NCBI RefSeq assembly: GCF_023715225.1
Contig: NZ_JAMBNS010000012.1
Span: 107,801-171,800 of the forward strand
Length of the DNA stretch: 64,000 nt
Source of the DNA: Robertmurraya korlensis
Lineage (GTDB): Bacteria; Bacillota; Bacilli; Bacillales; Cytobacillaceae
Reading direction: 5' to 3'
Positions 46,680 through 55,555 of the stretch are shown here, in pieces; position 1 is the first letter of the stretch, and every line of letters begins with the position of its first letter. A program made the translations under genes and the position numbers. The notes below the pieces were generated by a model. It was not told the DNA's origin. It did no database searches and saw only the letters and a list, made by a program, of their open reading frames with translations.

Positions 46680-47561
46680 TTATTTGTTCATAAAGTGATA
46701 TACTGCCCCAATCATCCCGGCATCATTTCTATGTTTGCATGGAGCAATTTCCACTTTTAAAAACTTCCACCACTCAAGTTCTTCTAGCTTTTCTTGAATT
46801 TGCTCAATTAGACCTTCTCTCGCACTAACTCCCCCACCAATTAGGATCTTCTGTGGGTTGAGAGTCACTGCCAAATTAAAGAGTCCGTAACTTATATGCT
46901 CCAACCAGTCATGAATTAATTGGTCCACCTCTTGATTTTCAGTAGCCTCGGAAAAAATCGACTCTCCCTCAACCTTTACATCCGCTTCCAAGCCCTTATA
47001 CTCTCTATACCTTTTGATCAGACTTGTGGTAGAAGAGTTGGTATGAAGCATTTCCTTCCCCTTAGCATCTACTTTCGTTAGCATAAAGCCAAATTCACCA
47101 CCGCGGAATGTATGGCCATGGACGATCTTTCCATTCACCATGATCCCTCCGCCAATTCCTGTGCCGATCGTATAGCAAATGAAGTCATCACAGCCTACGG
47201 CATTTCCGCTCCATCTTTCCGCTAACGCCGAGCAATTTCCATCATTCTCAATCTCCACTCGTAAAGGAACCATGGCTTCCAGGAGCTCCTTTAGATTTTT
47301 TCTGTCCAGAGCTATTATGGCTCCTGCTCTCTCAGCAAAACCGGTGCTTGGATTAATGAAGCCCGGAAGGCTAATGGCGACGCCTTCCACTTCATGAGCC
47401 TCTTTATATTCCATGATCGTTCTGACCATATCAACCAAAAAGACCTCTAGGTCATCACAGGTAGTTGAGTAGCTCCCTTTTGTCACAATCGTTCCATCTT
47501 CAAGTACGATTCCGTGCTTTACCTTTGTTCCACCCACGTCAAAAGAAATATACTTTTTCAT
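46680..47561 (-). CDS. ROK-family sugar kinase
   Basis: A 293-residue ROK protein without an HTH, so a kinase and not a repressor. The phosphate-binding FDVGGTKVKHG is at the N-terminus, EIENDGNCSALAE holds the catalytic Asp, and TIGTGIGGGIMVNG and IGGGVSAREGL complete the fold. The usual zinc motif CxCGxxGCxE is absent: after HGHTFRGGEFGFM the sequence runs on with no cysteines. It is the last gene of the minus-strand run with the two rhamnosidases, so it may phosphorylate a sugar released with rhamnose. The substrate is unknown. Confidence 0.88.
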   Translation of the reverse strand: MKKYISFDVGGTKVKHGIVLEDGTIVTKGSYSTTCDDLEVFLVDMVRTIMEYKEAHEVEGVAISLPGFINPSTGFAERAGAIIALDRKNLKELLEAMVPLRVEIENDGNCSALAERWSGNAVGCDDFICYTIGTGIGGGIMVNGKIVHGHTFRGGEFGFMLTKVDAKGKEMLHTNSSTTSLIKRYREYKGLEADVKVEGESIFSEATENQEVDQLIHDWLEHISYGLFNLAVTLNPQKILIGGGVSAREGLIEQIQEKLEELEWWKFLKVEIAPCKHRNDAGMIGAVYHFMNK

Positions 47562-47586
47562 CTTCTTCTCCTTTTAGCCAACGAAC

Positions 47587-49155
47587 TTATAGATGGTATT
47601 TTCGAATTAAGTATGTTGGCGTGCAGCTCCAAGCATGACAATAACTGTTGATCAAATGGCTTCCGTATGGGGAGAATTCTTTGTCTTTCGGGTCATAAAG
47701 TTCCCAAAAGGTATCCGCACCATCTTCAATCATTCCACCCCAATAGGTTTTCATCTCAGAAATGGCTAGCTCTTTTTCTCCCGCAATCAGTAATGCTTCA
47801 ATAAAATGATGATACATATATGGAGTGGCAATTCCGATCTCAGGTTTCTCCTCCAATAAATGCAGCATCAATTGCTTACTTTCTTCCTCTGTTACGACAC
47901 CAGCTAAAACCATCCAGATTTGACTTGCCCATGATACTTGTCGCTCTTGCCCACTCACAAAAAACTGTTGTTCTTCATCCCATAAATACTTCTTCGTTGC
48001 ACCAACGATCTCCTCTAAACGAGCTGCAACAATTTCCTTTTCCGACACATTCAGTTCTTCCATTAAAAAGACGGCTTGTTTTAACGTATAAATTAAAATG
48101 GCTTGTGAAGGAGCCTGCTTATTTAAGCCTTGCTGCCAATCGATAAATGACCACCACTCTGAAGAATCTACTAAAATATGTTGTTCATCTAATCGTTCAA
48201 GAGCCAGTTCCACTTGACGGTATGCGGTTGGCCATAATTCTACTAATGTTTCTTGGTCTCGTGTTGCTAGATAGTAATCGTGTAAGGTGGATAAGAAGAA
48301 AAGAGAGTAGTCAAATAAAAAAGTATCATCTGCGATCAACTGTGGTTCAATAAATACATTAGCTGACACCTTTCCTTGATCATTCGGTACACCGGCAAAA
48401 AGATATAAACATCTCTTGACTAAATCATTCGTCCCAAACGTTTCATAGTTAGCTAGCGCCTGCAAACGTAAATCTCCTAACCATAGACGGCGGTCACGCT
48501 TCGGTCCATCTTCAAACACATCCTGCATGCAATCGGCTAAGGTTTTAATACTGACTTCATCCATTTTTTGTAGCATAGAGTCTGGATGTCCCAAGACCTC
48601 TACCGCCTCGAGATCAGCTGACGTGACGGCCCTACATTCAATATCTTCAAACATCACTTGATATTTCTGCGAGGTGGCTAGGACCTCAAACTTCACGTAT
48701 CTAAACGCATATCTGCGTGGAAGGGAAATGGTTGCTGGCAAAACATCTACAAAAATCGTTTCCTCCTGTAACCACGCACTACTTAACCAGCCGTCATAGT
48801 TTTCAAATGGTTCACCCATTTCTACAGGCATTTCTCCAATTGTTAGCTTCAGTTTTAACGGGGCATCCGGTGGACTTCCCACTGGTCGAACGCGAAAGCC
48901 TAGGTACCCCACTTGGTGGTCCCCAAAATCAACGATAAACGAATCACCTTTCTTGTATTCTTGTTTTTGTAATTCATCCATGGAAGATGCAGGCTCCACC
49001 TTCCATCCATGCATTACATCGGGATTAGGAACCACATGAACGAGCGCAGTCGGTTTTACCACACTGTTTTTTAATTCTGGCTTCAATCGGTGAGCTTCTT
49101 CAATAAAGGCTTCATTTTTTACTACCACATGATTCTTAAGCTTTTGAGTACTCAT
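47587..49155 (-). CDS. GH78-like alpha-L-rhamnosidase family protein, short form
   Basis: A 522-residue protein without signal peptide. The N-terminal beta-sandwich (SFIVDFGDHQVGYLGFRV, RYAFRYVKFEVL) precedes an (alpha/alpha)6 barrel. The barrel carries VFEDGPKRDRRLWLGDLR, the counterpart of the GH78 DCPQRDERLGWTGD motif, and GADTFWELYDP, where the second catalytic acid is expected. Replacement of the usual sequence by GPKRDRRLWLGD marks a distinct subgroup. It overlaps the large rhamnosidase gene by 20 bases, so the two are translationally coupled. Confidence 0.85.
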   Translation of the reverse strand: MSTQKLKNHVVVKNEAFIEEAHRLKPELKNSVVKPTALVHVVPNPDVMHGWKVEPASSMDELQKQEYKKGDSFIVDFGDHQVGYLGFRVRPVGSPPDAPLKLKLTIGEMPVEMGEPFENYDGWLSSAWLQEETIFVDVLPATISLPRRYAFRYVKFEVLATSQKYQVMFEDIECRAVTSADLEAVEVLGHPDSMLQKMDEVSIKTLADCMQDVFEDGPKRDRRLWLGDLRLQALANYETFGTNDLVKRCLYLFAGVPNDQGKVSANVFIEPQLIADDTFLFDYSLFFLSTLHDYYLATRDQETLVELWPTAYRQVELALERLDEQHILVDSSEWWSFIDWQQGLNKQAPSQAILIYTLKQAVFLMEELNVSEKEIVAARLEEIVGATKKYLWDEEQQFFVSGQERQVSWASQIWMVLAGVVTEEESKQLMLHLLEEKPEIGIATPYMYHHFIEALLIAGEKELAISEMKTYWGGMIEDGADTFWELYDPKDKEFSPYGSHLINSYCHAWSCTPTYLIRKYHL

Positions 49156-52075
49156 GATTAGTCTCCTTTTTTTCGGCTATAATAGCTTCATTAATTTCTT
49201 GAATGATTCCATCTAAATCACTTAGTTGAATAGTTGGTTCCTTAGCGAAACACGTTAGAGTATAGGATTTCATATGTGAAAAAGGCCCAATTTTTTCGGA
49301 TATTCCAGGAGAGTGCTTCTCAAGTACTTCCATCGCTTTTGAAGAGGAAAGAAAGTCTAGCACTCTAGAATTCTTTGTAAACAGATCCAAGCTTCCCATT
49401 TGGTTTGGATACGTAAAGGTATATACGCCCGAACGGACTTCGATCCGAACATCCCCGTCGTGATTTTCAACCTGTACGACTCCCTCTGCATGAACGACTT
49501 CTACGTTATTTTCCTTTAGATGCTCACTATGAACATTCGGTAACACAATCGTCGCCGTCGTATTCGCAGGAATTTCAACCCGTACACTGATTTCATCCTT
49601 CGTCCATTCCCACGACGAGACCATTTTTCCATATAAGGACTGGTGTTCAGCTCTAGCATGTGTCAGCTTCCCACCCGCAAATTGAGGACGAATGAGAATC
49701 TTTTTATAAGCAACATCACTTTCATCCATATCTAATCCGGCTACTCGACGGTACATCCAATCACCAATGGCTCCATACGCATAGTGATTAAAAGAGTTCA
49801 TATCATCACTCCAAAAGCTTCCATCTGGCTTGATGCTATCCCAGTGCTCCCAAATGGTGGTCGCCCCTTTTTTCACTGAGTAAAGCCATGATGGATAGCT
49901 ATCTTGAAGCAGTAGTTTCATAGCGGTATCATGGTAGCCATTTTCTGAAAGTGCAAAGCATAGATATGGCGTGCCAACAAAGCCTGTTGTTAAGTGGTAG
50001 TCATTTTCGATGACTAGATGATTTAAATCTGAAGCTACTCGTTTTCTCGTTTCACCCTCTACTAAGTCAAAGGCTAGAGCGAGTACATGCGCGGTCTGAG
50101 TGGGAGAAACGAGTCGCCCAGTTGGAGAGATGAATTCTCGGACAAACGTCTCTTTTATCTTTTTTAATAGACTGCTATATTCAGCTGCATCTTCGTACTT
50201 TTCCAATACAATCGCACTGTTTTTTAAAATCCTTGTTGAGTGGAAATAAAAAGCGGTAGCGATGAAATCTCTCGGAGTGGCTCCAACATAGCTGTTTTCC
50301 TTTGCATCCAAGCCAAGCCAGTCTCCAAAGTGAAAGCCCGTATTCCATAAGAATTCATTCTCTCCTTGTTTCCGAATGTATTCGACCCATGCTTTCATGC
50401 TGTCGTATTGATCTTCAAGGACGCTCTTATCTCCATACACCATATACACGGTCCACGGACAAACCGTCGCCGCATCTCCCCAAGCAGCGGAAGAGGAATT
50501 CCCTCCCATTAAATTAGGCAAGTCTGGAATGACAAATGGAACGCCTCCGTCCTCCAACTGATCTGCCTTCAGATCTCTTAACCACTTTTTGAAAAATGGA
50601 GCGCCTTGGTAGTTATAAAGTGCCGTCCGTATAAATACTTGTGCGTCTCCTGTCCAGCCAAGCCTCTCATCTCTTTGCGGACAATCGGTCGGAACATCGA
50701 CAAAATTTCCTCTTTGTCCCCAGACAATGTTTTTCTGAAGTTGATTCACAAGTGGATCGGAGCAAGTAAATTCACCCGTTGCTGGCATATCTGAGTGAAT
50801 GACCTCTCCAGTAAATTGACTAAGATCTAGACTGTTTTCTTGATTCGGATAACCTTGAACTTTTACATAACGAAAGCCTTGGAAGGTGAAATGTGGAGCA
50901 AAGGTTTCTACTCCTTCTCCCTTCGTAACATAAGTCACACATTGTTTGGCTTTTCGTAAATTTCCGAAATAAATATTGCCGTCCTTATCCAAAACCTCTG
51001 CATGTTCCAAGGTGATGACGGTTCCCTTAGGCGCTTCTACCTGAAAACGCATGCGTCCAACCATGTTTTGCCCCATATCCATAACGGTATCACCGGATGT
51101 CGTCACAAATACCTCTACTGGTCGAAGTGTTTCTGTTACTTTTGTTGGCCAATTTTCTTGTGCCACCAGATGTGAAAAAGGTAAGCTGATCACTACGCAG
51201 GTAGCCCAATTGGTATCATCAAACTCAAATTGGTTCCAGCCTGCTTGTTCTAAGCGTGCATCATAGGCTTCTCCATGGTATAACTCCGAAGATACAATCG
51301 GTCCTGTTGAAGCCTTCCATGATGGATCGGTACTGATCACTTCTTCTGAACCGTCCACATACTTGACGTGAAGCTGCATCAAGAAGGCTCGCTGGTCACC
51401 AAAGATATTTCTTTTATTGCTCCAGCCTAAGTTCCCTTTGTACCAGCCATCTGCTAGAAGGACCCCCACCGCATTTCCACCTTCTGACAATAATTCGGTA
51501 ACATCATACGTTTGATACTGTAAGCGGGTTTGGTAACTCGTCCAGCCAGGTGTCAGAAGGTTTTCAGTCACTTTCTTTCCATTGATATACGCCTCATATA
51601 ATCCAGCGGCTGTCGCATACACACGTGCGGAAGCAACAGCTTTTTCCAAGGTAAAAGCTTTCCTTAGTTGAAAAATCTCCTCTGATTGAGGATCCATCAT
51701 CGTTTCGTCTGGAGTAATCCAGCTAGCTTCCCACTCATTATGATCAAGGAAAGCTGTTTCCCAACTAGAGACCTCACTCCAATCCGATACCCGATTGTAG
51801 TTATCCCACACTTTGACTCGAGTAAAGTATAGGGTTCGAGACTGAATTGGACCTGTATACTCGAGTTGGATGGATTGATCAGACTCTACTTTTCCTGTAT
51901 CCCAAATACTATTTTCAAAGTGTTTAGATATTGATACTTGCACCTGATAGGCCGTCTGAAAGGTAGCACGTCGATCAGATTCCAACTGCCAGCTCAATTT
52001 TGGATTTTTTACATCAATCCCTATAGGTTTTTCACGATACTCGCATGTTAGATTGGTAATATGAAGTCCAGCCAT
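49136..52075 (-). CDS. alpha-L-rhamnosidase, GH78, large multidomain
   Basis: About 979 residues without signal peptide, so it acts on imported oligosaccharides. Domains in order: an N-terminal fibronectin-like domain (ITNLTCEYREKPIGIDVKNP), a carbohydrate-binding sandwich (ARVYATAAGLYEAYINGKKV), a concanavalin-like domain, and the catalytic (alpha/alpha)6 barrel. The barrel has DVPTDCPQRDERLGWTGD and TTIWEHWDSIKPDG holding the acidic catalysts. A C-terminal beta domain and an extra tail of about 80 residues follow. The ATG at 52075 follows AAAGGAGG; an upstream 12-codon extension has no site. Cuts terminal alpha-L-rhamnose from plant glycans such as rhamnogalacturonan. Confidence 0.95.
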   Translation of the reverse strand: MAGLHITNLTCEYREKPIGIDVKNPKLSWQLESDRRATFQTAYQVQVSISKHFENSIWDTGKVESDQSIQLEYTGPIQSRTLYFTRVKVWDNYNRVSDWSEVSSWETAFLDHNEWEASWITPDETMMDPQSEEIFQLRKAFTLEKAVASARVYATAAGLYEAYINGKKVTENLLTPGWTSYQTRLQYQTYDVTELLSEGGNAVGVLLADGWYKGNLGWSNKRNIFGDQRAFLMQLHVKYVDGSEEVISTDPSWKASTGPIVSSELYHGEAYDARLEQAGWNQFEFDDTNWATCVVISLPFSHLVAQENWPTKVTETLRPVEVFVTTSGDTVMDMGQNMVGRMRFQVEAPKGTVITLEHAEVLDKDGNIYFGNLRKAKQCVTYVTKGEGVETFAPHFTFQGFRYVKVQGYPNQENSLDLSQFTGEVIHSDMPATGEFTCSDPLVNQLQKNIVWGQRGNFVDVPTDCPQRDERLGWTGDAQVFIRTALYNYQGAPFFKKWLRDLKADQLEDGGVPFVIPDLPNLMGGNSSSAAWGDAATVCPWTVYMVYGDKSVLEDQYDSMKAWVEYIRKQGENEFLWNTGFHFGDWLGLDAKENSYVGATPRDFIATAFYFHSTRILKNSAIVLEKYEDAAEYSSLLKKIKETFVREFISPTGRLVSPTQTAHVLALAFDLVEGETRKRVASDLNHLVIENDYHLTTGFVGTPYLCFALSENGYHDTAMKLLLQDSYPSWLYSVKKGATTIWEHWDSIKPDGSFWSDDMNSFNHYAYGAIGDWMYRRVAGLDMDESDVAYKKILIRPQFAGGKLTHARAEHQSLYGKMVSSWEWTKDEISVRVEIPANTTATIVLPNVHSEHLKENNVEVVHAEGVVQVENHDGDVRIEVRSGVYTFTYPNQMGSLDLFTKNSRVLDFLSSSKAMEVLEKHSPGISEKIGPFSHMKSYTLTCFAKEPTIQLSDLDGIIQEINEAIIAEKKETNHEYSKA

Positions 52076-52162
52076 TTTTGTGCCTCCTTTTAATAAAAAA
52101 ACAAACCCCACTGATCCTTCACATTCTGTTGGACAAGTAAGATTTGTTTTTCTGCATCCTTT

Positions 52163-53050
52163 CTACTTAACAGCTCCTGCAGTCATACCTGCTACAATTT
52201 TCTTATTGAAGAAAATAAACAAGATAAGTGGTGGAATCGAGATTAATAGAATGTTGGTAAATAACAAGTTCCATTGCGTATTGTACATGCTTGAGAAGTT
52301 ATAGAGTGTTAACTGTAACGTAGCGTTTTCAGCACCTGGGAAGAAGTATAACGGGTTAACGAAATCGTTATACACTCCAACAGCCGTTAGAACGATGACG
52401 GTAGCTGAAACTGGTTTTAACAATGGCAAGATAATGCTAAAGAACAAGCGCATTCTTCCACAGCCATCAATCAGTGCGGCTTCATCCAGTTCTTTTGGAA
52501 GTGTTGCCATAAATCCTTTATAAAGCAAGATGGTAAATGGTAAGTTCAGTGCTACCTCTACTAAAATAATGCCTGGCATCGTTTTAAATAGTCCGATTCC
52601 ATCAAGAACCCAGATCGTTGGTACGATGGCTGGAGGAATAATAAGTCCAGCTAAAATCAAAAAGTTGAAGAACGGTGACATTTTGCTTGTTCGACGTTGA
52701 AGTACATATCCAGCCATGGCCCCTACTAAAATCAAAATGGCAATTGAAAAACCCGTGATCATCATACTATTGAAGAAAGCTCTTACGATCATTCCGTTTT
52801 GAGCGGCCATAACGGATTGGATATTTTCTACAAGTTGAAACGAGCTTGGAAGGTCCATATTTAATAGAGAAGACTCTTTCGTATCCTTACTCGCATTAAC
52901 AATAACGAAGTAAAATGGAACACCGAAAATGATTAAGGAAAGGATGATCGCTAAGATCTCACTAAATAACTTCCTTACCGTCTTTCTTTTTCTCGTATGC
53001 TTGGTGCGAAATGGTGCTTCAGCTTTTACTGCGATCTGCGTTTCACTCAT
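52163..53050 (-). CDS. sugar ABC transporter permease, MalG/YesQ-like
   Basis: A 295-residue inner-membrane subunit with six helices. The EAA loop that docks on the ATPase reads ELDEAALIDGCGRMRLFFSI, then ILPLLKP. The N-terminus has a charged cytoplasmic tail of about 30 residues. It shares a TAATG junction with the upstream permease. No ATPase gene is present here, as usual for YesOPQ-type importers that rely on a shared MsmX-like ATPase. Substrate likely rhamnogalacturonan- or rhamnose-containing oligosaccharides. Confidence 0.94.
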   Translation of the reverse strand: MSETQIAVKAEAPFRTKHTRKRKTVRKLFSEILAIILSLIIFGVPFYFVIVNASKDTKESSLLNMDLPSSFQLVENIQSVMAAQNGMIVRAFFNSMMITGFSIAILILVGAMAGYVLQRRTSKMSPFFNFLILAGLIIPPAIVPTIWVLDGIGLFKTMPGIILVEVALNLPFTILLYKGFMATLPKELDEAALIDGCGRMRLFFSIILPLLKPVSATVIVLTAVGVYNDFVNPLYFFPGAENATLQLTLYNFSSMYNTQWNLLFTNILLISIPPLILFIFFNKKIVAGMTAGAVK

Positions 53051-53916
53051 TATAAGTCCACCTCTTTCTTATTCAAGAATGCATATAAAGGGAAGGCAAG
53101 AGCAGAAACCACAATGAACAAGATCACGTTTCCTGCTGTGGAGAGACCATAAAAGCCACCTTGGTATTGCTTATAAATAATAGAAGCAATCAAGTCGGTA
53201 CTAAATCCAGGGCCTCCCTTTGTCATTGCCCACACTAAATCAAACGAACGTAATCCACCGATAAAAGCTAGAATAATAACAGAGTTCATGGCTGGTCTGC
53301 TTAAAGGAACAATGATATTCCAAAACTTATGAAATGAGTTCCCACCATCAATCGCTAGTGCTTCATAATAGTCCTCTGGGATTGACATAATTCCTGCGAT
53401 AAAGATGACCGTTGCCATCCCTACCCCTTTCCATACATCTACTAATGCAACAGATAATAGAGCAATGGTCGTGTCTCCTAACCAATCTGGTCCTGTAATT
53501 CCAACAATCTTTAGCGCCGTATTAATTAGCCCTTGTGTGGGATGCATCATCATCGCAAACGCCATTCCGACAGCAATCGTACTTAATAGGGTTGGAAAGA
53601 AAACCATAGATCGTACAAAGCCAATCGTTTTTAGCTTTTGACTTAAGAATACACCCAGTAAAAGTCCTAGAATTACCTTTAATGAACAGGTCACAATCGC
53701 GTATATGAGGGTATTTTTAAAACCAATATTCAATGATGGTTCAGTTAAAAAAGTGATGAAATTTTCGAGACCGATAAACTTCCAATCCGTGAGGGTCCAC
53801 CATGTCATACTAAAGAAAAACGACATGATCGTGGGCAGTAGGAAAAACACGAAGTATATAATTCCTGCGGGCAATAAGAAGTAATACGTGTACGATCGAT
53901 TGGTTAGCTTTGTCAT
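53050..53916 (-). CDS. sugar ABC transporter permease, MalF/YesP-like
   Basis: A 288-residue permease with six helices (YYFLLPAGIIYFVFFLLPTI at the N-terminus). The EAA motif reads DYYEALAIDGGNSFHKFW, then NIIVPLSRP. It pairs with the MalG-like permease downstream and the lipoprotein at 53996. A hairpin separates it from the lipoprotein gene. Confidence 0.94.
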   Translation of the reverse strand: MTKLTNRSYTYYFLLPAGIIYFVFFLLPTIMSFFFSMTWWTLTDWKFIGLENFITFLTEPSLNIGFKNTLIYAIVTCSLKVILGLLLGVFLSQKLKTIGFVRSMVFFPTLLSTIAVGMAFAMMMHPTQGLINTALKIVGITGPDWLGDTTIALLSVALVDVWKGVGMATVIFIAGIMSIPEDYYEALAIDGGNSFHKFWNIIVPLSRPAMNSVIILAFIGGLRSFDLVWAMTKGGPGFSTDLIASIIYKQYQGGFYGLSTAGNVILFIVVSALAFPLYAFLNKKEVDL

Positions 53917-53947
53917 AAAGTATTCCCCTTTTCTAGTCTGGTTAGAA

Positions 53948-53976
53948 AATTAGCCCTGTCTTATTGACAGGGCCTC
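53948..53976 (-). terminator. hairpin between the sugar-binding lipoprotein and permease genes
   Basis: Perfect 8-base stem GCCCTGTC / GACAGGGC with only a weak T-tract. Such intercistronic hairpins usually lower expression of the permease genes relative to the binding protein. Confidence 0.65.
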
Positions 53977-53995
53977 CTCTCATTTAACCAGCTGA

Positions 53996-55309
53996 TTACC
54001 AGCCTTCAAGGCCAAGTTGTTTTGCTTGCTTTTCAACATCTTTGTCATATAATTCTGCTCCAGCTTTAGCCTTTGAAATACCACTTCCTACTTCAACAGC
54101 GATTTGTGGAAGGTTTGGCCCCTTTACTGGGCTTAAGAATTCAAGAGCAGGTGCTGTTTTACCTGATTCAAAGAATGGAAGCATATCTTTAACAGCACCG
54201 TACACATCATCTGAAAGCTCCACTCCTTTAATAGCCGGAGGTCCTTGTGGCGTGATCTTAGCATTGTAAAGATCGTTACCTTCCTGCGATACGAAGAATT
54301 CCATCCATTTCTTTGCTTCTTCAGGATGCTCTGTGTTTTTATTAATAAATACTCCACCTGGTACCCAGACGGTTAATCCGTTTTCATCTGCACTATCACC
54401 TGGTTGAGGGAAGAATCCAATATTATCTAATTCCTCTGCGTAATTCATTTGTAACATCGGAAGAGCAAAGCTTAACATTGGATAATGTGCCCCTTCACCT
54501 TCAGCCAATTTCTGTAATCCTGCTTCATAACCAGTCGCAAGGAAATCCTCATTTAAGTACCCTGCATCAAACAATTCAGCTAACTTTTCAAAGCTTCGAA
54601 GAGCTCCCGGTGTGTCCGCAATTTTTGCTTTGTTTGCGGTGAAATCCTCAGCAAAAGTTGGATGCTGTTGAAGGACATTGTAATTGTCCGCAAGTACGAC
54701 AACTTGTGCCGTCCAAGAGTCTTTGTATGAACCGATCACCGCTGTTTTTCCAGCCTCTTTTATCTTTTCATTATTCGACATTAGCTCATCCCATGTTTTC
54801 GGAACAGATAAGCCTAGCTCTTCATAAATCTTTTTATTGTAAAACCAGCCTCCTGCCATAAAGCTTGCAGCCGGAATCCCATAAACTTTCCCATTTGAAG
54901 ACAAAGCTTCCTTTGCATCATCCATTATGGTTTCTACAAAAGGTTCATCTGAAATATCTAAAAAATTCTGTTCAGGGTTTAATGCTTGGAAAAGAGAACC
55001 AGAGTTGTATGCCATTAAGTCTGTCATGTCTCCTGTTGCAAGACGTGTTTTAACTAAATTGTCTCCTTCTCCTCCACCTGGTCGCAGTTCATATTCGGTT
55101 TTTATGTCATATTTCTCTTCAATCGCATCTGTTACCGCTTTCATCCCATCCAAGTTGGATTGGTTATCCACAAGAATGGTTAGCGTAACTTGTCCTGAAT
55201 CTTCTTCTTTGTCTCCTGAAGCACTGTCGTTGCTGCTGCAGCCTGCTAGAATTCCTGCGAATAACGCGGCACTTGATAGCACGGCAAAAATTTTGTTTTT
55301 AGCCTTCAT
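53996..55309 (-). CDS. sugar-binding lipoprotein of an ABC importer, YesO-like
   Basis: A 437-residue extracellular solute-binding protein (family 1). The lipoprotein signal peptide ends in LAGC with the lipidated Cys24, followed by a Ser/Asp/Glu-rich tether. The mature part has VTLTILVDNQSNLDG, SFMAGGWFYNKKIYEELGL and WVPGGVFINKNTEHPEEAKK, all typical. It lies between a YesMN-like sensor pair and the permeases. The ligand is probably a rhamnose-containing oligosaccharide; that comes from gene context only. Confidence 0.94.
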   Translation of the reverse strand: MKAKNKIFAVLSSAALFAGILAGCSSNDSASGDKEEDSGQVTLTILVDNQSNLDGMKAVTDAIEEKYDIKTEYELRPGGGEGDNLVKTRLATGDMTDLMAYNSGSLFQALNPEQNFLDISDEPFVETIMDDAKEALSSNGKVYGIPAASFMAGGWFYNKKIYEELGLSVPKTWDELMSNNEKIKEAGKTAVIGSYKDSWTAQVVVLADNYNVLQQHPTFAEDFTANKAKIADTPGALRSFEKLAELFDAGYLNEDFLATGYEAGLQKLAEGEGAHYPMLSFALPMLQMNYAEELDNIGFFPQPGDSADENGLTVWVPGGVFINKNTEHPEEAKKWMEFFVSQEGNDLYNAKITPQGPPAIKGVELSDDVYGAVKDMLPFFESGKTAPALEFLSPVKGPNLPQIAVEVGSGISKAKAGAELYDKDVEKQAKQLGLEGW

Positions 55310-55434
55310 CTTTTACTTCCCCCTTATATATAATGATGACCTATAATCCAATGACAGCTGTCTCGCTTCCTTAAAGGAAGATCAGATTCTATTTTTATGT
55401 TTTCCCCGGTTGTTGTCCTTGGATCTATCTTTAT

Positions 55435-55449
55435 TGTAAGTGCTTTCAC
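55435..55449 (-). promoter_or_regulatory. cre-like site upstream of the sugar-binding lipoprotein
   Basis: GTGAAAGCACTTACA on the minus strand matches the CcpA consensus at 13 of 15 positions. It lies about 130 bases upstream of the start codon. Confidence 0.4.
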
Positions 55450-55519
55450 TGTATTTTTTAATGGTCTCATTTTTTTGATTACGTCCGTATTTTTTGTTTG
55501 GGTATGAATTTTTTGTACA

Positions 55520-55555
55520 TAAAAATAGTCCTGTTCATTGGAACAAGACTATTTC
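55520..55555 (-). terminator. terminator of the YesMN-like pair
   Basis: AAATAGTC-TGTTC stem with GAACA-GACTATTT and a short T-tract. It overlaps the stop codon and separates the regulators from the transporter genes. Confidence 0.8.

Noticed and set aside
52112..52162. terminator between the MalG-like and GH78 genes
   Set aside because: AAACAAA/TTTGTTT pairing is AT-only with a long loop; not convincing.
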